Assembly (NCBI GenBank): GCA_035610835.1
Contig: CM069442.1
Coordinates: 558,001 to 622,000, forward strand
Direction: 5' to 3'
Length of the DNA stretch: 64,000 nt
Origin: Ophiura sarsii
Lineage: Eukaryota > Echinodermata > Ophiuroidea > Amphilepidida > Ophiuridae
The notes under the pieces were generated by a model. That model was not told where the DNA came from. It saw only the letters and a list, made by a program, of their open reading frames with translations, and made no database searches. This document shows, in pieces, positions 23,748 to 35,504 of this stretch. Position numbers and translations under genes: made by a program. Each line of letters starts with the position of its first letter. Within the stretch, counting starts at the first letter, position 1.

Positions 23748-25960
23748 ATTAAGGAATACCAAGTCAAGTACAAAATGTGGATAGTAATGCTCTTCTGTGA
23801 TAAAAAAAAATAGCTCCAACAAAATAAAATGGAGTTTGTTAATTTTTCAGCATTGTCACCCCCTTGTTTTCTTTGCATGACTCAAACGTGAAGACAGACA
23901 TTTGGCTGTGATCAACGCGAATCCAAATATTCTGCGGCTGAAATATGCAGACATCTATGTTACGAGGAAGGCAAATATGTGACCCGTGAAGTCAAAGAGG
24001 TACACCTCGGAGAAGACAATTCAAAAACAATTTTATATGAATAAAGAAGATCAGATTTTAAGCTTTGATGCCTCAGCTTGAATCTAGTAGGAGTTTAGAT
24101 TCATGTGATGCAAGAAGCTTCTTTTTGCTTGTTTCTCGTTTTCATTTACTTCATCACAACCTGTACCTCTTAATGCGACTGAGTCACTTTATCCAATCAA
24201 ATACAGTCTCCGAGTATTCATACCTTATACGGTGTTTATATACTATATTTCAGACACCCGTATAACTCGTCTATAAAACATGGTCTCGGTAAGTACAGTA
24301 CAGTACAGTATTCACAAACTTTGGATATACACATCTCTTTACACCTTCTACAAAATACAAACACTCTACGTATAGCTCCTCTAAACCAGTGTACATACCG
24401 TTTTCAAATATTTCCATCATTTTTATCGAAACAACTGCAAGATGCAATTAGACCTATACTGTTCACTCTACACTGTTTAGATACACTACGGATTGGCCGC
24501 ACACACAACATATATATCCGACATCTGACCCAGTCTTTGATCTGAGATGATTTTACAAAAATACATGTTCCCATAAAGTGTACTACCTCTTCATCTACAA
24601 GTATACTCTGATCTTTGATGTAGGGTTACAGACCTGTTACGTACGAATAAACATTTTAAGAAACATGGTACTTAACACTTTCCACCCAGCAGACGACATT
24701 CCAAAATTTCACAAAATGTTTCAAATTATTGAATTACATTAGCATATTTGGAATCACCGAGAGAAATGCATTGAAATAAGTACAAACATGTCTAGTATTG
24801 GTTCAGTAATTCTTGAGATAGACCTTGAAAGTTGGAAAGGTTTCTGAAAAAAATGTTTTGTAATGGCAAAACTAATAGCTGTGTGAAAGGCGTTAAAATG
24901 CCTGTGATATTTTTCCGTTGACGACCAAAATATTGGGTGTGTGATATTTACCTGCCTCAATGCGGTGAGGCCAGGGCATATATTGTGAAAGTGGTAATTT
25001 TTGCACAATCAATTGTTCGCGCTTTGCCAATTTGTAACTGTTTTGCGTGAATGGAAATTGTGTGAGACATTATTTCTGTCACATGTATAACACAAATAAC
25101 AAATGTTGTTCATTCATGAAAATGAAAAGACTATTACATGTATCATTCAGTGAGAGATGAAATGTTCCATTCAACTCGGCTGTAACCATAAATGGGACAT
25201 TGGATTTTCCACTATGTATATATCCTTACCATTGCACTCATAAACATACACTAGTTGTATAATTACCGAACTATGGGTTCCTAAACGCACAATAAACTAG
25301 ACATTTTAATACATTATCCAACTACCCAGGCTACACATTTTTCTTCTGCTTTTCTGATATTGGTTTGTTTTATACCAAATCAAATTTAATCTCAAAATAG
25401 AGACAAAAAGGTTACATTTAAAAAAAATATAGTACACTTTATTTCATCTTGTAATAATGAACTATACACCATTCATGCATATACATGAATATATTCTAGA
25501 AAATAAATACAAAAACCGCTAGATACCTACACTTACATTACATACCAGTATTGTTTATATAATATATTTATAAAAGATAGAACAAAATTGTTTGACTTTT
25601 CAATACAAGGCACATGTTATTAAACTGTATAGTTAGAATGTTTTCCAAAGTGTGTTGTTTGTGTTGCATTATGTGTCGATGTTTGATCGCTATCCCACAA
25701 TGCATCACAGCACCATCATTTCCCATAAACCATTGTTGTACCTTTGGTGGGAGCTCACATGGATACTATTGGCTGCTCCAGGTTCACGTTTTAATAACAG
25801 AGTGATTCTGTAACTTATTGCATGCACACAGGTGGTGGGTAAAATACGGTAGCTTACGGAAGTTATAAATCAGGTGTATATCTACACGATGGAATAATTA
25901 ATATCATTGCAATTGTGCATGTGGAATGAAGTATTTACTTCAGAAGCATGGCTATAATTA
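23748..25960. other. non-coding stretch
   Basis: AT-rich DNA with no exon-like homology. TATCCCACAATGCATCAC at 25,690 echoes the motif at 23,240. Confidence 0.45.
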
Positions 25961-26306
25961 ACCTTTTCATACCGGCCTGACAATTGAACTTTGGACAATC
26001 GATCATTGTTTTCTTTGAGACTATGTGGTCATTTGAAAACAAGGCTAAAATATTACCGGTCGACCGTGAAACCCATTCACACCAAGAATGGTGACGATCA
26101 TTCTTTAGTGATTGTCTTTCAATGCTCACCCCCAAGACCTATTATTATATCAGCATCATCAACCGGCCGAAATTTGGACGATCGCAAGCAGGGGAAACAA
26201 TCGATCCCTGCTGAAAAACCTCAACCAGTAAAAACGACTGTTATGGTAGCCTACAAAATGACGATCGGTCGAAATATAATCGATCGTCGGACAGTGTGAA
26301 AAGGTT
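25961..26306. mobile_element. inverted-repeat element with ACCTTTTCA ends
   Basis: TTAACCTTTTCATACCGGCC at the left and, inverted, GGACAGTGTGAAAAGGTTTA at the right. Several CGATCG motifs lie inside. The ends are only ~18 bp and imperfect. Confidence 0.5.
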
Positions 26307-26429
26307 TATTGTTTATGATCATCTGTGGGAGGAGTGCCTGGCTTGAATTTGTCATCATTCAATTTGAAAGTGAACCAATGCTATAGTCACGAGGTATAGG
26401 TGTGTTAGTGTCATAGACCTGACAGGGAA

Positions 26430-26560
26430 CTCCTCTATTAGTCTACGCGCGCTCACCATTTGTGCGGAGGGTCCCAGGTTTTAATCCCGGCGGGTGCTCC
26501 TAAATGTTGCCGGTATATCTCGGTGAAGTTGTTATATGTTAGGGCGGTACCATTTGCACT
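26430..26560 (+). repeat. possible tRNA-derived SINE fragment
   Basis: GGGTCCCAGGTTTTAATCCC resembles a degraded tRNA B box. It follows CTACGCGCGCTCACC, where an A box would be expected. No intact tRNA fold was found. Confidence 0.35.
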
Positions 26561-27853
26561 GAGAACTCAATACACAAATTGGCATTTACACATGCACCCC
26601 AACACGCAAACATCATTTACTATTCCATAATACACCATCAAAAGAAAACTAAAAAAATATTATATTTTACACAAACAACAACAACTCTTCTGTCATTTCG
26701 TGTACAAAATTTCCACATTATTTGTGTTTTTTCTTTGGTATGAGGAAGCGATAAAATAACAATAAATATATCATCACTTACAACACAATATTATCCCACA
26801 TAAACAGCAACCATTTCAATAATTGGGTCAAAGGGGTTAAATACAGAACAAGACAGGTATATCAGAAGGTGGTGGATATCATTATGTTTTAGTGTGTAAT
26901 TGTTCATACTTTGCAAATTTGGGTCAATACATCCAGTATTTTGCTTTTATATATCATATTTAAAGAGCATGACAGTTGGGAATCAAATGTTAAGATATTG
27001 GAAAATGGTTGATATTTCCTTCTTTTTTTGTTGCTAAAAACTTTTTTGTCGTCTATTCAGCCTTGTGTAGATCAGATTAACAAGGTACATAGTGATAGGC
27101 ACAAAAACATAACACTTTTGTTTTGTTGGAAAATACACTGAACATATGTGATGCGATCTGTGAAAACCTGCCACATGGTGGGATTTTTCATATTGGAGAT
27201 ATTTATATCATAAGAAAGACAAAATTGTTCTGATTACAGAACTGTTTCGATCATTTTTCTATGATCACTGCAAAAAAGGTTATGAGTGAATGATGATTGC
27301 AATGTCATAAAATGCTACAAAACAAGAAATCATGAAAACAGGCCAAAAAGATACATAGTTCAATAGAATAACATTATAATTAGAAAAGTAAGTTTTTGAA
27401 GGTGAAACTTCATAAAAGATGACACAAAGTATTGGAAATTAATTTTCTAAACAAATCTTTGAAAAATCTTTTTTTTATTTCTTTTTTTAAAACTTTTTTT
27501 TACATTTTACCCATAATCCCTAGTTCACATTTTGTGACATCCGACGGGTTTTCACAGATCTCATCCCATACATGAAATATGAAACGAGCTACAAACAACA
27601 CAAGTCTATGGTAAACATACTTTGATAGCTATTATTATATTTGGCTATGTTTTAACTTATGCCGAATAGGATAGCTTGGAATATATTGGTACTCAGATTT
27701 TATATAATACTACAGACCGACCAATTAAGGTTGAAACTCAATACAGTAAACAAGGCACAATGAATGTGTGGTCCTCATTTTTTTATAATTGTGTAGAGCT
27801 AAATAGGTATTACTATATCTTTGAATAAGTTCATCAGGATTGTAGATATAGAT
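26561..27853. other. non-coding stretch
   Basis: AT-rich, no gene recognised. Confidence 0.5.
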
Positions 27854-28067
27854 TAAGTTGATATTTTGTTGAACAAATCCAAGAATTGTACTCACTCACA
27901 ATTGTACTCACACTCATCACAACTTTGCATCCTGGGAACGAGAATATCATCTCTCGCGGGAAAAAGAAGTGGATCAAGCCATTACTGAAGAAGTCAACTG
28001 AACTGGTGATGAAGCCGTCTAATTGTGAGTACAATTCTTGGATTTGTTCAACAAAATATCAACTTTA
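27854..28067. mobile_element. short element with 41-bp identical inverted ends
   Basis: The ends start AAGTTGATATTTTGTTGAAC and continue AAATCCAAGAATTGTACTCAC. Left and right are identical in inverted form over 41 bp. This implies recent movement or conversion. Confidence 0.9.
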
Positions 28068-28236
28068 AGGTATTATTAGATGTACATTTTCAGATTTGCT
28101 CTATATGTTTGCGCAAATTCACATTATCATATGTTTTTTTATATATGGGTGGCCTGTGCATACTCCCGTCCTTTTGTGTCCCTCAACTATCAGCAGATAA
28201 AAGTTGACATTGCTTCAACTTGCTCAACAAAATTTG

Positions 28237-28260
28237 CCCCCCCCCCCCCCCCCCCCCCCC
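28237..28260. repeat. C homopolymer run
   Basis: About 24 consecutive C residues. The exact length is liable to sequencing error. Confidence 0.9.
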
Positions 28261-28309
28261 ACCCTCAACAAACGCACAACGACCGACGCGAGTATGAACG
28301 GGTCATAAA

Positions 28310-28716
28310 CTCTGTACATTTTCACACATTCAATATTTTCATGTGTGCGGTCTGTTTGCACATTGACTCTGTACATTTTCACACATTCAATATTTTCATG
28401 TGTGCGGTCTGTTTGCACATTGACTCTGTACATTTTCACACATTCAATATTTTCATGTGTGCGGTCTGTTTGCACATTTACTCTGTACATTTTCACACAT
28501 TCAATATTTTCATGTGTGCGGTCTGTTTGCACATTTACTCTGTACATTTTCACACATTCAATATTTTCATGTGTGCGGTCTGTTTGCACATTTACTCTGT
28601 ACATTTTCACACATTCAATATTTTCATGTGTGCGGTCTGTTTGCACATTTACTCTGTACATTTTCACACATTCAATATTTTCATGTGTGCGGTCTGTTTG
28701 CACATTTACTCTGTAC
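28310..28716. repeat. 57-bp tandem repeat, seven copies
   Basis: The unit contains CTCTGTACATTTTCACACAT, TCAATATTTTCATGTG and TGCGGTCTGTTTGCACATT. Seven copies differ mainly at one base (CATTGA or CATTTA). Because 57 is a multiple of three, several frames on both strands stay open through the array. Confidence 0.97.
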
Positions 28717-29868
28717 GTTTACATATATTCATGATTGCTTTGAGTCTGAGTGTTTTACACAATTGTTTGTGATTTTGAACACATATTCCAGAGTTACACA
28801 ATCGAGGGCTTAAACCAGACACGCCTATGTCCACTTTGGAGGGGGAAAAGTTTAGCCCAAGGTTTGGATGTTTATATAGTGTCTATATAAAAGGTGACTA
28901 TGGCCCTTTATGAATACTAAAGGGTGCACAAGGTGGGTCAAAAGTGTTTATGTCCATAACAGCTTTGACATATAGCTACTATCAAACTTTCATGTTTGCT
29001 TTTCTCAAAATGCTATTTTGTGGACATAAGCGGGTCTGGTTTTAAGCCCTGGACATATTCTGCATGTTTTTGCACAATTTCTCAGGCTGTTTGCACACAT
29101 TCAATAGTTACATATGCTCCGTGTTTTGAACATTGTGCTCATTGTTTGCACAATATTCAAAAGTAGTGTTTCCTGCGTCTGCAGATTGTGCTCTGTGCAT
29201 TGGCACATATTTAATATTTGCATTGAGTTTGTTGGCAAAAAACTTCTGTGCATTACCAAAATTCAAAATTTGCATGTATTGAATGTTTCATTGCAATATT
29301 CAAAATGTGCATGTATTTATTGTTTGTTTGTAAACTATTCATAATTGTCTCTGTGAGTCTGCACAAATTCACACAATTTACAGATAGATGGATCTGTATC
29401 AGATTTGGTCTCAGTGTGTTGGCACATATTTGCATACATACGTTGCAATAGGATTGCGATGGAAAATAGTAGCCAAAAAATGGAAAATATTTTCATATTT
29501 ATACTATGAACACTATTCACATATTTCAATAAGTGAGGCCTGCTATTTAATCCCTTCAAGAGATACAGTTGGATTATAAATCAACTTACTGTAAATGTGG
29601 ATATTCGCGCAATTAAATGTTTGCGCTTTGTTGATTTTCAGCCAGTTCGCTTGTTTATAAATTCACGATTTGAAAGTTCATTACATAAACTTATACACAA
29701 AATATATATGTAGTGCAAAAATTCCACTATTACAATTTTTCAAAGATTTGATCACCAGCAGGTGCACTCAACTCTACCAATAAAATAAAAGCTATTTTGG
29801 TTTTACTTCGTCATATTTATAGAGTTTCTTTTTTCAACTGCTTCTTACTGATAATACCAGTGGTTACC
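28717..29868. repeat. decayed relatives of the 57-bp repeat and other non-coding DNA
   Basis: Phrases such as GTTTGCACACATTCAATAG, GTTTGCACAATATTCAA and TTGGCACATATTTAATATT recur from 29,085 to 29,430 at irregular spacing. They look like old copies of the same repeat. 28,800-29,050 holds an imperfect inverted pair (CCAGACACGCCTATGTCCAC / GTGGACATAAGCGGGTCTGG). Confidence 0.6.
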
Positions 29869-30084
29869 TATAGTTTGATCAGCTCCAAATTGGCGAGCCT
29901 CCGTACAGCAGGCGAATTAATACAGAAAGATGTAGGTACACAAAATCGCAACAAGCGCAATGTGCATCAAATGTGTGACACATGCGGATGGCCAAAATTT
30001 GTGTGCGTACGCTTGGATTAATTTTGCGCGCGGAGAGATAAAAACTGCCTATTTCTCACCAATTTGAAACTGATTAAACTATAT
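29869..30084. mobile_element. TATAGT...CCAAATTGGCG inverted-repeat element, copy 2
   Basis: Left TATAGTTTGATCAGCTCC and right CTGATTAAACTATA are inverted. CAAATTGGCGAG and its partner TCACCAATTTG follow inward. Confidence 0.8.
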
Positions 30085-31057
30085 ATAGTACAATGTAATC
30101 ATCTCTAAAACCCAGAACCTTAGATGACCCATATTTGACCCTAAATAACCCACATAATACCTCTTGACCCACACCTTAGGAATAGTAACTCATAACCCAA
30201 GATCCGATACTAAAAATCTAAAATCCAAGAGCTTCACACCTGGACACTTTGCCTGTTATGGGCTTGATCTCCTCTCCATCGCATGGACTGTGGCACTTTA
30301 GCACTTTTCACTTTAGGATGTGGTCCTTCACAAAAAATATTTGAGAATACCTGGGCTTAATCAATTATCATAACATTCTTTCTAACCAATCAAAAGAGAG
30401 TTTTTTAAACCGATGGTTGACACAATCGACCTAATACCGTAATTCCTGCTCATGTTGTAAAAGTTAAACGATAATTAGCACTGTCCTACAATATCAGAAA
30501 TAAAAACCACACATACTTATGACATCTAAAAATTCAGAAGTGTTTCAACATCAAAATCTGCACAAAATAAAACTTAAAAGTCAGCCTATAGTTTGTTTCC
30601 CAGAATGCATAATTAATCGCACATTCAAACAGGGCAATCAATATTGGATTTTCAACCACACGTTGCACTCCAATAATCAGTACTGTTCAATAAACACTGA
30701 TAATAATCATGTCGTTGATTGAACTTTACAAGGTGCAAAATAAATAAACAATACAATGGCAATTATTACTAACATCGCTATAAATATGGTACAAATTAAT
30801 GAAACATTTGATGACTTGATATTTATATATATATTTATAGAACATAAATACTTCAATGCAGTGAAAGGTAATATGGAACTACAGTTTCCCTTCAAGATCA
30901 TCAACAGTAAATATTGATGACCATTACGCGACAGAAGAAACCCTGTTCTACGGGCAAGCTAAACTCTCAGGTAGGGTAATTGGGCTTTTCTTTCTTTTTT
31001 TTGTGAATTTTTAAAAAACTGTTTCAATTTTTTGTCTTCAAAAAATGTTTTAGAAAC
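30085..31057. other. non-coding stretch
   Basis: AT-rich with short ACCC/TGACCC-type phrases at 30,115-30,200. No gene was recognised. Confidence 0.45.
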
Positions 31058-31310
31058 ATGTTTTACAACAGTGATTACTCTCATAGCAAACAATATTTTG
31101 TTGTCTGCCAAATGTAAACAAATATTGTTAAATTTGTGATTCTTGTGGCATTAGCCCTTTTCTATTATTAGTCCAGTATATTCCAATAATTGAGCCTTGT
31201 GGATTATTGATCTTTTACAACACTGATTACTCTCATTGCAAATAATTTTTTGTTGTCTGCCAAATGTGAACAAATATTGTAAAATTTGTGATTTTTGCAT
31301 TGCTTAAATC
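31058..31310. repeat. two direct copies of a ~100-bp segment
   Basis: TTTTACAACAGTGATTACTC at 31,060 recurs as TTTTACAACACTGATTACTC near 31,212. Both are followed by TTTTGTTGTCTGCCAAATGT and AACAAATATTGT. Confidence 0.85.
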
Positions 31311-31853
31311 ATATTGTTCTATTTCTATATATACTTTACACTCAAGAAAATCAAAATGTACATGCATTTGTATTTCAGCAAAAACTCATTATGTTGCATC
31401 ACAAAGCATTAAAAGTGACAAATATCCACTTTCATAGAAATTAAGTACCGGCACAGGTAAAAAAAAGGTATGTATTACAGCACCTATTTACCTAATAAGT
31501 AAGTACACCGCAAATTTCAATATCTATCAGAACAGAAGATCTCTCAACAAAGAAAAAAATGCTGCTACCAGTAACCATATTTTGAGCACCTACGTAAATA
31601 AAAATACCTGAAAAGGAAAAGAAGACTGCTTTAAATGTTCTCCTCTGCAACAATGATACCACATTGTAAGACAGCAGTGCTAGAATATTAAAAAATATAC
31701 AAACCAATACAAAATCTACTACAATCATGAAAATAAAATAAACTCGTTTGACCTCAAGCATTCCCGAGTCAGGCTAGCACATGATCAAATCAGTTTATAA
31801 AACACTATATGGTTGACCTCGTGTGATACCAGGTTATCCACAGGTCAACCTTC

Positions 31854-32195
31854 TATAGCTCATTCAGTTTCAAATTGGCGAACCTGTTTACAGAAGCGAA
31901 TGAATTCGGAAAAGCGTGGTCATGCAAAATGCTCGCTTGGCGCAACATGACACATTGTGAACTGTATGCGTGATGCGTGTTGTGTGACAAAGTAGTAGGG
32001 TAAAGTCGCCGATTTTCGGTCACCGCCTATTTTCGGTCACTTGGCCAAAATCGTGTAATTGCATCGGTTGTCGCCATTTTAAAAGCAATACTGGCATCAA
32101 CTATGCGACTTTACCCTATGTACGTTTGAATTACTTTTGCGCACAGAGAGATCAAAACACATATTTCACGCCAATTTGGAACTAATTAAACTATA
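31854..32195. mobile_element. TATAGT...CCAAATTGGCG inverted-repeat element, copy 3, with an insertion
   Basis: Left TATAGCTCATTCAGTTTC and right AACTAATTAAACTATA enclose CAAATTGGCGAAC and ACGCCAATTTGG. A second element at 31,996-32,118 lies inside it. Confidence 0.75.
31996..32118. mobile_element. TAGGGTAAAGTCGC element nested in another element
   Basis: Ends TAGGGTAAAGTCGC and GCGACTTTACCCTA are exact inverted copies. Inside, GATTTTCGGTCACC and TATTTTCGGTCACT are a direct pair. Confidence 0.85.
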
Positions 32196-32467
32196 ACAGC
32201 AGTATTAAAACAACACTAAGCACCTTAGAAGAAAAAATAAAAATAAAAAACTACATCCCAAATAAGTACCTATAAAGTTCTTTGGTAAGAATTCTATGCA
32301 TTTCATAAGTTTACATTAGTACCATTATATGTGTGTGACCAGCTCCATGACAGCACCTATCAGCAAGTCAGATTATGTCTGAAGCAGGTTGTGTGACTGG
32401 TGTGTAGTGAAGGGTAAAGGGTGGGTGGTAAGGGGTTGGTAGAGTGGGAGGAAGGAAATTATTTGAT

Positions 32468-32796
32468 AAAGCCAACAAAAAAAAGAAGTTGTGTCGCCCT
32501 CAGCAACCGACCCTAAAATCGTAAAGATCTTTAGATTTAAATTTGATCTTTAAGTGTCTAAATATTACTATTTTTTTGCTTGAAATGAATAAGTAAACTT
32601 GAATAAATGTTTTTTAGACTATTATTACCCTAGAAACACTGACATATGGGCCTATACCAATTTTGTCTTGACATAAACCATATATTTTTGAAAATTGAAA
32701 CAAAATGTTGAAGAAAAAAAAAATCTGACCGACCGCCCTGATTTAAAATTTTTGGCACTTGAGGGGCAACACAACTTTCTTTCTTTTTTTGCCTAA
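32468..32796. mobile_element. GTTGTGTTGCCCTCAG inverted-repeat element, copy 1
   Basis: The left end has AAGAAGTTGTGTCGCCCTCA and the right end GAGGGGCAACACAACTTTCT. The interior has CAACCGACCC, TGACCGACCG and a segment also found at 40,430-40,580 and 60,030-60,165. Confidence 0.85.
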
Positions 32797-33509
32797 GTAT
32801 ATCAACTGTGGGATCAGTTGACTACTAGTGGTCTTTTAGTAACTAATAACTATGCTATTGGATCATCCAATCTTTAAATATTCATTATTTCAATGGTCAA
32901 TTTTCAACCATTGGTCTTTTCAAGAGCTATCTTTCATTTATCAATTTTTCCATGATAGACCTTCCAATGATTTGTGTTTCAGGGATTTGTCATTCGTTGG
33001 TCAAGCCTTAAGGATAAATGTTTCATTTAATAATTGTGAGCTGACCATCAATGACTGTGTTTTAATCAACATTACATGTGCAAACATTACCACTTCTACA
33101 TCTACAGAACTTGACTCAATGTTAAAAAGTCTTTCCATAAGGTTAAAAAAAAGTAGGAGGAGGGGGGAGTGATTAAGGTAGGTGGATATGATGAGAAACC
33201 AAACATTCAAATTGAAGCAGAATCTGGATAGGCAATGCTAGTCATCACAGGGGCAACACTATCAAAATTTTATTGCATTTAATAAAAGTTTTGTGGGAAT
33301 ATAAATGGAATCACATCTCAATATCATTTGCTGTTTTGTTGCGACCCCGTTTAGCACACCGGTAAAAGAGGTCAGCGTAACGGTTCAAAGAAAAATATCT
33401 CTCGTTATTATATCAAATCAAATTTAAATGAACTGTTGTACCACCAATATATATATATATATATATACAACAAATCTGACAACGTTTTTAATGGTTTAGA
33501 AAGACAATG
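32797..33509. other. non-coding stretch
   Basis: Contains short TTCAATGGTCAATTTTCAACCA-like mirrored phrases and a (TA)n run near 33,450. The open frame at 32,852-33,172 shows no family features. Confidence 0.45.
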
Positions 33510-33928
33510 GCAAACCGGAATAACTTTGTAATACCCTTAACACTGATCGCAGCAATAAGGCCAATCTTTTTTTTAATGGTTGCTTTTAGTAATATTTATT
33601 GGGTGTTTTTTTGCTTTTTTGATAATGTAGATCAAAAGAAAAGGAAATATTGTTAATAAAAAAATAAGATGCATTCAGCAATTTTCAAACTAGCTGATTT
33701 TCGAATTTGAATTAGCTAGTAAATTAAACGCAAGTCATTAAAGATTGACGTTGTTTTGGAGTCAAATATTATCCAGCCACCAGATTGGATATGCCATTGA
33801 TGGCATCAATGATGTACACTCATCCTGCATTTTTAGATAAAAAGTTGTGTTTTTTTACTTTGGCCTCATGTCATGGTATCAAGTCAATCGAATGACGTTA
33901 AGGGTATTGCACAGTTACGCCGGCAAAA
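33510..33928. mobile_element. AATACCCTTAAC inverted-repeat element
   Basis: Left GCAAACCGGAATAACTTTG, then AATACCCTTAAC; right GTTAAGGGTATTGCACAG, then TTACGCCGG. Inner AAGGCC and GGCCTCAT also pair. Confidence 0.75.
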
Positions 33929-34814
33929 CAGTAGGCAGATTAAAGCTTTCATTTTTTTCTTTTAATAAGAGAAATACACATTGTATATTTAGCTGATGAG
34001 TACTGAATCCATTCAATAAATGTAACCAAAAAATAATATACGTCTACAGCTAAATGTTGAAATGATTATTCATTTGGTCCACAAATGTGATGAATATTCA
34101 TTCATTTGATGGTAATGGTTTGATGAATATTCACATAGACATATGATGAACATTCCATCTTTTCACAAGTATCTAAATCTACGGGCTAAATAAGCTAGAC
34201 TGGTAAAAAAAATCATTTTCCAGCAAGGACATACTATCCTTGAATATTTTGTTTCTATATTTTTAAATATTCACACCAGAAATATATAAAACCATTTAAA
34301 ATAATATAAAAGCAACTTTGATTATATCTTAAAGGCAGATGCCAAGCATCTTGATTTTTCATTTTATTCTCAGAAAATATTGAAAATAATTTAGAAAATT
34401 GTGCTTCTTAGTTAGGCTGACATTTTGAGCAAATTATCACACCAACTTTGATTTATGTTCGCAAGATTTCACGAGAAATCATACCCAATTAATATGTAGG
34501 GAAAAAAACTTAAATATATTTCAGAAAAATATATCCAAACACCTAAATTTGGGGCACACTCGTTGGTTGAATATATATATATCTATGCATTTCAAGGATT
34601 ACAAAAATATTCCACAACCGGAATGAATGTCATCTTACGACGCAACGATAAAATCTCTTTTGGGCTTTTTAAAAAAAATTATGTAGAAAAATTTGGTTAA
34701 ATTTGTGTTAATCATCAGCTGTCGTTGACTGTCCCCTGGAAGATTTATATGTTAGTTCACATTCACCACAGGTAGGTGCTGCGAACAAAAGGATTCTTCC
34801 ATGGGTAGTGTAAA
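33929..34814. other. 3' flank of the flippase gene
   Basis: AT-rich, with GATGAATATTCA repeated at 34,088-34,135. It probably contains the 3' UTR of the minus-strand gene. No other coding sequence was seen. Confidence 0.5.
34363..34368 (-). promoter_or_regulatory. candidate polyadenylation signal of the flippase gene
   Basis: AATAAA on the minus strand lies about 450 nt after the stop codon. Such hexamers are common by chance in AT-rich DNA. The 34,000-34,814 stretch holds no other gene. Confidence 0.25.
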
Positions 34815-35504
34815 TTATACACTAAGATCGACGCCTCCAGCTGACACGCTGCTCTTCACTCGCACATCCAAGTCCTTTTCTTTGGAACCACTTTTGGCAC
34901 CATTCACTCGCACATCCAAGTCCTTCTCTTTGGAACCACTTTTGGCGCCATTCTTCTTGCTATTTGAGTTGGACTCATTGCCCAACGTGCCATTTTTACC
35001 GTTCTCTTTCTGATTCTTGATCTTCATGTTTATACCGGACATGATCATGTCGCCAAAGCCGTGCTGGTGAGCGAACGCGTAGCCGGAGCGCGCCGATGCC
35101 GGACGCTTGCTGCCCCTCTTGTGCGAATCGCGGCGTATGCTTCCCGGCCGGACAGAACCCGGTCTCCTGAAGCCCCGTAGTTCCACACTCTGCTTCTTAC
35201 GCTTCTGTTTCTCCTCTCGCTCGAGCAACTTGACCTTGTCCGTCAGCGTGGGCGCAATGTCACTGATCACCGATCGCTTTCCTGCAACCGGTAGTATAAG
35301 CATTACCAGTACAAGGCCGAGAGTAAACCAAAAGGTAGGCACTACAGACATCATTCTGGCTGTTCCAACATAAGTGAATGCTCCATTGATGATCGGGTAC
35401 AAAGGATCACTGTATACCATGAATATAAATAACCAGTAAACCAGTATACTACCCCAGATCACTATGTGTGTGAAAAGGTTCCATGTGGCTGTGTCCAATG
35501 CAAT
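34815..35504 (-). CDS. ATP8B: ATP8B-like last exon M (M9, M10, cytosolic tail, stop)
   Basis: The exon encodes 229 residues plus a stop and follows an ACACAG acceptor. It reads [19 protein letters not shown]9, a short loop, then M10 ([18 protein letters not shown]). A basic tail contains [18 protein letters not shown] and MSGINMK. SGYAFxHQ is the conserved C-terminal regulatory motif of ATP8B flippases. Further on, a 16-residue block ([16 protein letters not shown]) occurs twice in tandem. The protein ends [11 protein letters not shown]. Confidence 0.95.
   Translation of the reverse strand: MALDTATWNLFTHIVIWGSILVYWLFIFMVYSDPLYPIINGAFTYVGTARMMSVVPTFWFTLGLVLVMLILPVAGKRSVISDIAPTLTDKVKLLEREEKQKRKKQSVELRGFRRPGSVRPGSIRRDSHKRGSKRPASARSGYAFAHQHGFGDMIMSGINMKIKNQKENGKNGTLGNESNSNSKKNGAKSGSKEKDLDVRVNGAKSGSKEKDLDVRVKSSVSAGGVDLSV

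Noticed and set aside
28080..28813. Long repetitive open frames over the 57-bp array (up to 230 codons, both strands)
   Set aside because: A stop-free 57-bp unit keeps frames open automatically. No start context, exon structure or motif supports a protein.
31492..31761. 89-codon hydrophobic minus-strand open frame
   Set aside because: Low-complexity AT-rich DNA explains the Phe/Ile/Val content. No splice-linked neighbours or family motif were found.
34801..35373. Plus-strand open frames opposite the last flippase exon
   Set aside because: They are shadows of the GC-rich coding exon on the minus strand.
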